From: Ruminococcus sp.
GTDB lineage: Bacteria > Bacillota > Clostridia > Oscillospirales > Ruminococcaceae
Length of the DNA: 64,000 nt
NCBI GenBank assembly: GCA_017484095.1
Contig: JAFUTU010000018.1
Coordinates: 1 to 64,000, forward strand
Direction of reading: 5' to 3'
Part shown: in pieces, positions 61,320 through 64,000 of the stretch
Position numbering within the stretch: the stretch's first letter is position 1
Layout of the letters: every line of letters begins with the position of its first letter
Program-made: the position numbers and the translations under genes
Notes under the pieces: model-generated
The model's input: the letters and a program-made list of their open reading frames with translations, nothing else
Database searches by the model: none
What the model was told of the DNA's origin: nothing

Positions 61320-61472
61320 CTACTTTTCGTTATCGTCTACCCATTTTTTAACTTCATTTACCGACTCCACAGACTCATTTGTAAGCTCTCCGCCTATCTT
61401 CTGTCCACTTGTTTGCTGAGACGCTTTTCTGTCAGTCTTTGGAGTATATATCCTGGTTTTCTTGCTTTGCAC
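61320..61472 (-). CDS. 50-aa DUF3787-like protein
   Basis: GTG 61472 lies seven bases after GGAGG and opens a 50-codon frame to TAG at 61320. The peptide is basic and polar, with a central QQTSGQKIGGELTNESVESV and the end EVKKWVDDNEK, which matches the conserved tail of the small clostridial DUF3787 proteins. No membrane helix. It stands 51 bases before the SDR gene on the same strand. Confidence 0.65.
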   Translation of the reverse strand: MQSKKTRIYTPKTDRKASQQTSGQKIGGELTNESVESVNEVKKWVDDNEK

Positions 61473-61591
61473 AATATCACCTCCGTTTTTATACTATTGT
61501 TTGCGAAAGTGACAGAATTATTCAGTTGTCGTCAATATTTGCAAGCATGAAAAAGTCGTCTGTCAGCAGTTTAACCTTATTGATGTGGCTC

Positions 61592-61620
61592 TTTACTTTT
61601 ACAGAAAACTGTGGTATAAT
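61592..61620 (+). promoter_or_regulatory. promoter of the 181-aa membrane protein gene
   Basis: TTTACT (61592-61597), 17 bases, TATAAT (61615-61620). AGGAG and the ATG follow within 30 bases. Confidence 0.75.
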
Positions 61621-61649
61621 ACCCATATCAACTAACAGGAGATTTAAAA

Positions 61650-62195
61650 ATGGAAGGCTATGATAAAAAGCAAGCGCTCTTGAAAAGCGCTTTAAAATGG
61701 GTCCAGACCGAGTTCTTCGGTATATTTGTATTTTTGTTCTTTGCTGCCGTTTCAAAGGCGTTCGGTGCAGGTGCAAACATAATGTTCGGCTTTACAGGTC
61801 TGATGACGGTAGTTGCTGTTATGAATGATTTCGGGCTTAAAGAGGGTGCCAAGGCTAAAAACAAGGCATCTCTTCACGGAGCTGATGTTGACCACAACTT
61901 CGGCTTGTTTATGGGTCTGATAGGAATGATACCGGGGTATGTCACTATGGCGGCGCTTATAATATCGAAGGCTACGGGCTCATTCAACTTTATGCCTGCA
62001 TACAAGCTTTTGAACGCTATGTTCTACCCTCTTATCGACTGGGCTGCACACAGTGCAAACGTCAGCGATATGCACTGGTGGGTAGTTGCTCTTATGGCAG
62101 TTTTCCCTCTGCTCTACCCTATATCTACGTGGCTGGGCTTTAAGATATCGTTCGATCAGGTAGATGTAAAAGAAAAGATAGTTTATAAAAAGTAA
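61650..62195 (+). CDS. four-helix membrane protein
   Basis: The 181-residue protein has about four membrane helices (22-40, 48-60, 85-105, 145-162) and polar, His/Asp-containing loops (HGADVDHNFG, SANVSDMHWW). No family is recognised. CAGGAG precedes the ATG; own promoter and terminator make it a single gene. Confidence 0.7.
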   Translation: MEGYDKKQALLKSALKWVQTEFFGIFVFLFFAAVSKAFGAGANIMFGFTGLMTVVAVMNDFGLKEGAKAKNKASLHGADVDHNFGLFMGLIGMIPGYVTMAALIISKATGSFNFMPAYKLLNAMFYPLIDWAAHSANVSDMHWWVVALMAVFPLLYPISTWLGFKISFDQVDVKEKIVYKK

Positions 62196-62199
62196 AAAA

Positions 62200-62232
62200 C
62201 ACCCGTGAAGCTTAAAATGCCTCACGGGTGAA
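62200..62232. terminator. bidirectional terminator between the membrane protein gene and valS
   Basis: CACCCGTGA (62200-62208) pairs with TCACGGGTG (62222-62230), followed by AATTTTT on plus and by T6 on minus, serving both convergent genes. Confidence 0.88.
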
Positions 62233-62240
62233 TTTTTGTC

Positions 62241-64000
62241 TTATTTAAGTGCTGCCAGTGATTTCTCGATCTTTGCCATTTTTTCTTCAGCCTTTCTGAG
62301 CTTTTCACGCTCAGCCTCAATAAGCTTCTCAGGCGCCTTAGAAATAAAGCCCTGATTGTTAAGCTTACCGCTTAGGAAGTCAATATCCTTCTGTACCTTA
62401 GCCTTGTCCTTTTCAAGCCTTGCTCTTTCCTTATCGGTATCGACGATCTCGGAAAGCGGTATAAAGAACCTTGCGCTGTCGGTAACAACTGTCTGGCAAT
62501 CCTTGCCGTCAAAATGATTTGTTATGATGACCTCAGAAGCAGACGCCAGTCTCTCAAAGAACATTATTCCCTGCTCAAATACAAGCGGCTCCTGTGTCTC
62601 AACATAAAGCTTAGCCTTAACGGAAGGCGGAACATTCATCTCGCCGCGGCAGTTTCTTATTCCCTTGATAGCAGCGATTATCTTTTCAAACACCGCCTCG
62701 TCCTCAGTAAAGCTGAGACTCTCATCATACATCGGGAAATCCTGCACCATGATAGCTGTACCGTCATCAACAAGTGCCTGCCAGATCTCTTCTGTTATAA
62801 ACGGCATGAACGGGTGCAGGAGCTTGAGCATTCCCTTCATAACATAAACAAGCACTGTCTGAGCGTTCTCGGCTGTCTCGCCTCCTGCCTGTATCCTCGG
62901 CTTGGTAAGCTCTATATACCAATCACAGTAAACGTCCCAGATGAAGTCATAAAGCTTTGCTACCGCAACACCGAGCTCGAACTTTTCAAGATTCTCATTT
63001 ACCTCTTTAGCAAGGGTGTTGAACTTCGATACGATCCACTTATCCTCAACACTGAGGTTTTCGGGAAGCTTGTCAGCCTTGAAGCCCTCTGGCAGGTTCA
63101 TCATAATAAAGCGCGAAGCGTTCCACAGCTTGTTTGCAAAGTTACGCGATGCCTTTACCTTCTCATCGATATATCTCATATCGTTTCCGGGGGCATTGCC
63201 TGTTGCAAGCATAAACCTAAGTGCATCGGCACCGTAGTTTGCAATTACCTCAAGCGGGTCGATTCCGTTGCCGAGAGACTTTGACATCTTTCTTCCCTGA
63301 GCATCTCTTACAAGTCCGTGGATAAGAACTGTATCAAACGGTACCTTGCCCATATTTTCGAGTCCGCTGAACATCATTCTTATTACCCAGAAGAAAATTA
63401 TATCATAGCCTGTAACGAGGGTATTTGTCGGATAGAAGTATTCGAGGTCTTCGGTCTTATCAGGCCAGCCGAGAGTTGAGAAAGGCCACAGCGCCGAGCT
63501 GAACCAGGTATCCAGCGTGTCGGGGTCCTGTCTCATCTGCTTGCCGCATTTCGGACAAGTGCACGATGTCTCTTTAGTAACTGTCATCTCACCGCAGTCA
63601 TCGCAATAGAAAGCAGGTATCTGGTGACCCCACCATATCTGACGGGAGATACACCAGTCTTTGATATTTTCAAGCCAATGGAAATATATCTTGTCAAAAC
63701 GCTCGGGAACGAACTTTGTATCTCCGTTTTTAACAGCATCTATCGCAGGCTGAGCAAGAGGCGCCATTTTTACGAACCACTGAGTAGAGACCTTTGGCTC
63801 AACAGTAGTTCCGCAGCGGTAGCAGGTGCCGACATTGTGGCTGTAGTCCTCTATCTTCACAAGAGCGCCCTCAGCCTTAAGATCTTCAACTATAGCCTTT
63901 CTTGCTTCATATCTGTCCATTCCCGCATACTTCGGGTAGTCATCAACTATAGTTGCATCATCATTCATTACGTTGATAACGGGCAGCTTATGCCTGAGAC
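62241..64000 (-). CDS. valS: valyl-tRNA synthetase, C-terminal part (5' end outside window)
   Basis: ValS charges tRNA-Val. The open frame runs off the right edge; LPVINV before the internal ATG at 63968 shows that the frame continues. Visible are the zinc/editing-side [17 protein letters not shown], the KMSKSLGN catalytic loop, the anticodon-binding domain and the C-terminal coiled-coil arm ([17 protein letters not shown]) typical of ValS. About 586 codons lie here; the HIGH motif and N-terminus are beyond position 64000. Confidence 0.95.
   Translation of the reverse strand, partial: LRHKLPVINVMNDDATIVDDYPKYAGMDRYEARKAIVEDLKAEGALVKIEDYSHNVGTCYRCGTTVEPKVSTQWFVKMAPLAQPAIDAVKNGDTKFVPERFDKIYFHWLENIKDWCISRQIWWGHQIPAFYCDDCGEMTVTKETSCTCPKCGKQMRQDPDTLDTWFSSALWPFSTLGWPDKTEDLEYFYPTNTLVTGYDIIFFWVIRMMFSGLENMGKVPFDTVLIHGLVRDAQGRKMSKSLGNGIDPLEVIANYGADALRFMLATGNAPGNDMRYIDEKVKASRNFANKLWNASRFIMMNLPEGFKADKLPENLSVEDKWIVSKFNTLAKEVNENLEKFELGVAVAKLYDFIWDVYCDWYIELTKPRIQAGGETAENAQTVLVYVMKGMLKLLHPFMPFITEEIWQALVDDGTAIMVQDFPMYDESLSFTEDEAVFEKIIAAIKGIRNCRGEMNVPPSVKAKLYVETQEPLVFEQGIMFFERLASASEVIITNHFDGKDCQTVVTDSARFFIPLSEIVDTDKERARLEKDKAKVQKDIDFLSGKLNNQGFISKAPEKLIEAEREKLRKAEEKMAKIEKSLAALK

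Overview
The window looks like chromosome of a low-to-mid GC, Gram-positive, spore-forming anaerobe of the Ruminococcus type (Oscillospiraceae, Bacillota). The evidence is a complete spoIIIAA-AH operon, an uninterrupted sigK, HrcA/CIRCE heat-shock control, ArgR, a rubrerythrin, ThyX instead of ThyA, PyrD type 1B with PyrK, many poly-Ser lipoproteins, and housekeeping promoters very close to TTGACA-17-TATAAT. The genus is inferred from the gene set, not proven. No rRNA, tRNA, CRISPR array or prophage was seen, and no gene-free stretch exceeds 300 bases.

Layout. 1-4.5 kb: pyrimidine synthesis (3' end of pyrC, pyrF, then pyrK-pyrD), interrupted by an AraC-HTH/GGDEF fusion regulator and a nucleoside deaminase. 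4.6-8.4 kb: two lipoproteins (DUF4358 and transglutaminase-like), cysK with an operator-like palindrome, rubrerythrin, and a 151-bp MITE-like repeat. 8.4-13.9 kb (minus): operon thyX-tmk-DJ-1-formyl-THF cyclo-ligase-mltG-trhP. 14.1-28.7 kb (minus): one long run, spoIIIAA-AH, Gls24-like, nusB, TsaD-like, xseA, xseB, ispA, dxs, tlyA, nadK, argR, recN. It joins sporulation, exonuclease VII, isoprenoid and arginine/repair genes with many stop-start overlaps. 28.9-30.2 kb: a membrane metallophosphoesterase behind a structured leader, and a 36-aa membrane peptide. 30.4-33.7 kb (minus): ilvB-ilvN-ilvC, divergent from ldh (33.8 kb). 34.9-37.5 kb: a membrane-anchored caspase-like protein and a class-C beta-lactamase-fold serine hydrolase.

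37.7-42.0 kb is the most accessory-looking part: an ECF-like sigma factor with a long C-terminal extension, an MFS exporter preceded by a 12-codon leader ORF and mutually exclusive hairpins, and an XRE/helical-repeat regulator with an operator-like palindrome. Each of the three genes is followed within a few bases by a copy of the same imperfect hairpin. 42.1-44.7 kb: sigK (minus) and ptsI (plus). 44.7-48.7 kb (minus): a zinc regulon, zur-like repressor, small Cys-rich membrane protein, znuA, znuC, znuB and a lipoprotein, with two candidate Zur boxes flanking the promoter. 48.9-53.5 kb: an AGCS amino-acid/sodium symporter and a two-component system with two membrane proteins. 53.7-58.6 kb (minus): hrcA-grpE-dnaK-dnaJ under CIRCE. 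58.7-62.2 kb: tandem lipoproteins, an SDR oxidoreductase, a 50-aa DUF3787-like protein and a small membrane protein. 62.2-64 kb: valS (minus), whose 5' end lies beyond the window.

The best candidate for something undescribed is the 39.2-39.5 kb leader: strong promoter, strong RBS, 12-codon peptide, competing stems and an RBS-adjacent stem ahead of an exporter. It has the layout of drug- or metabolite-induced attenuation, and it lies between two regulators that share a repeated hairpin. Function is inferred from family resemblance by eye; no database search was run.
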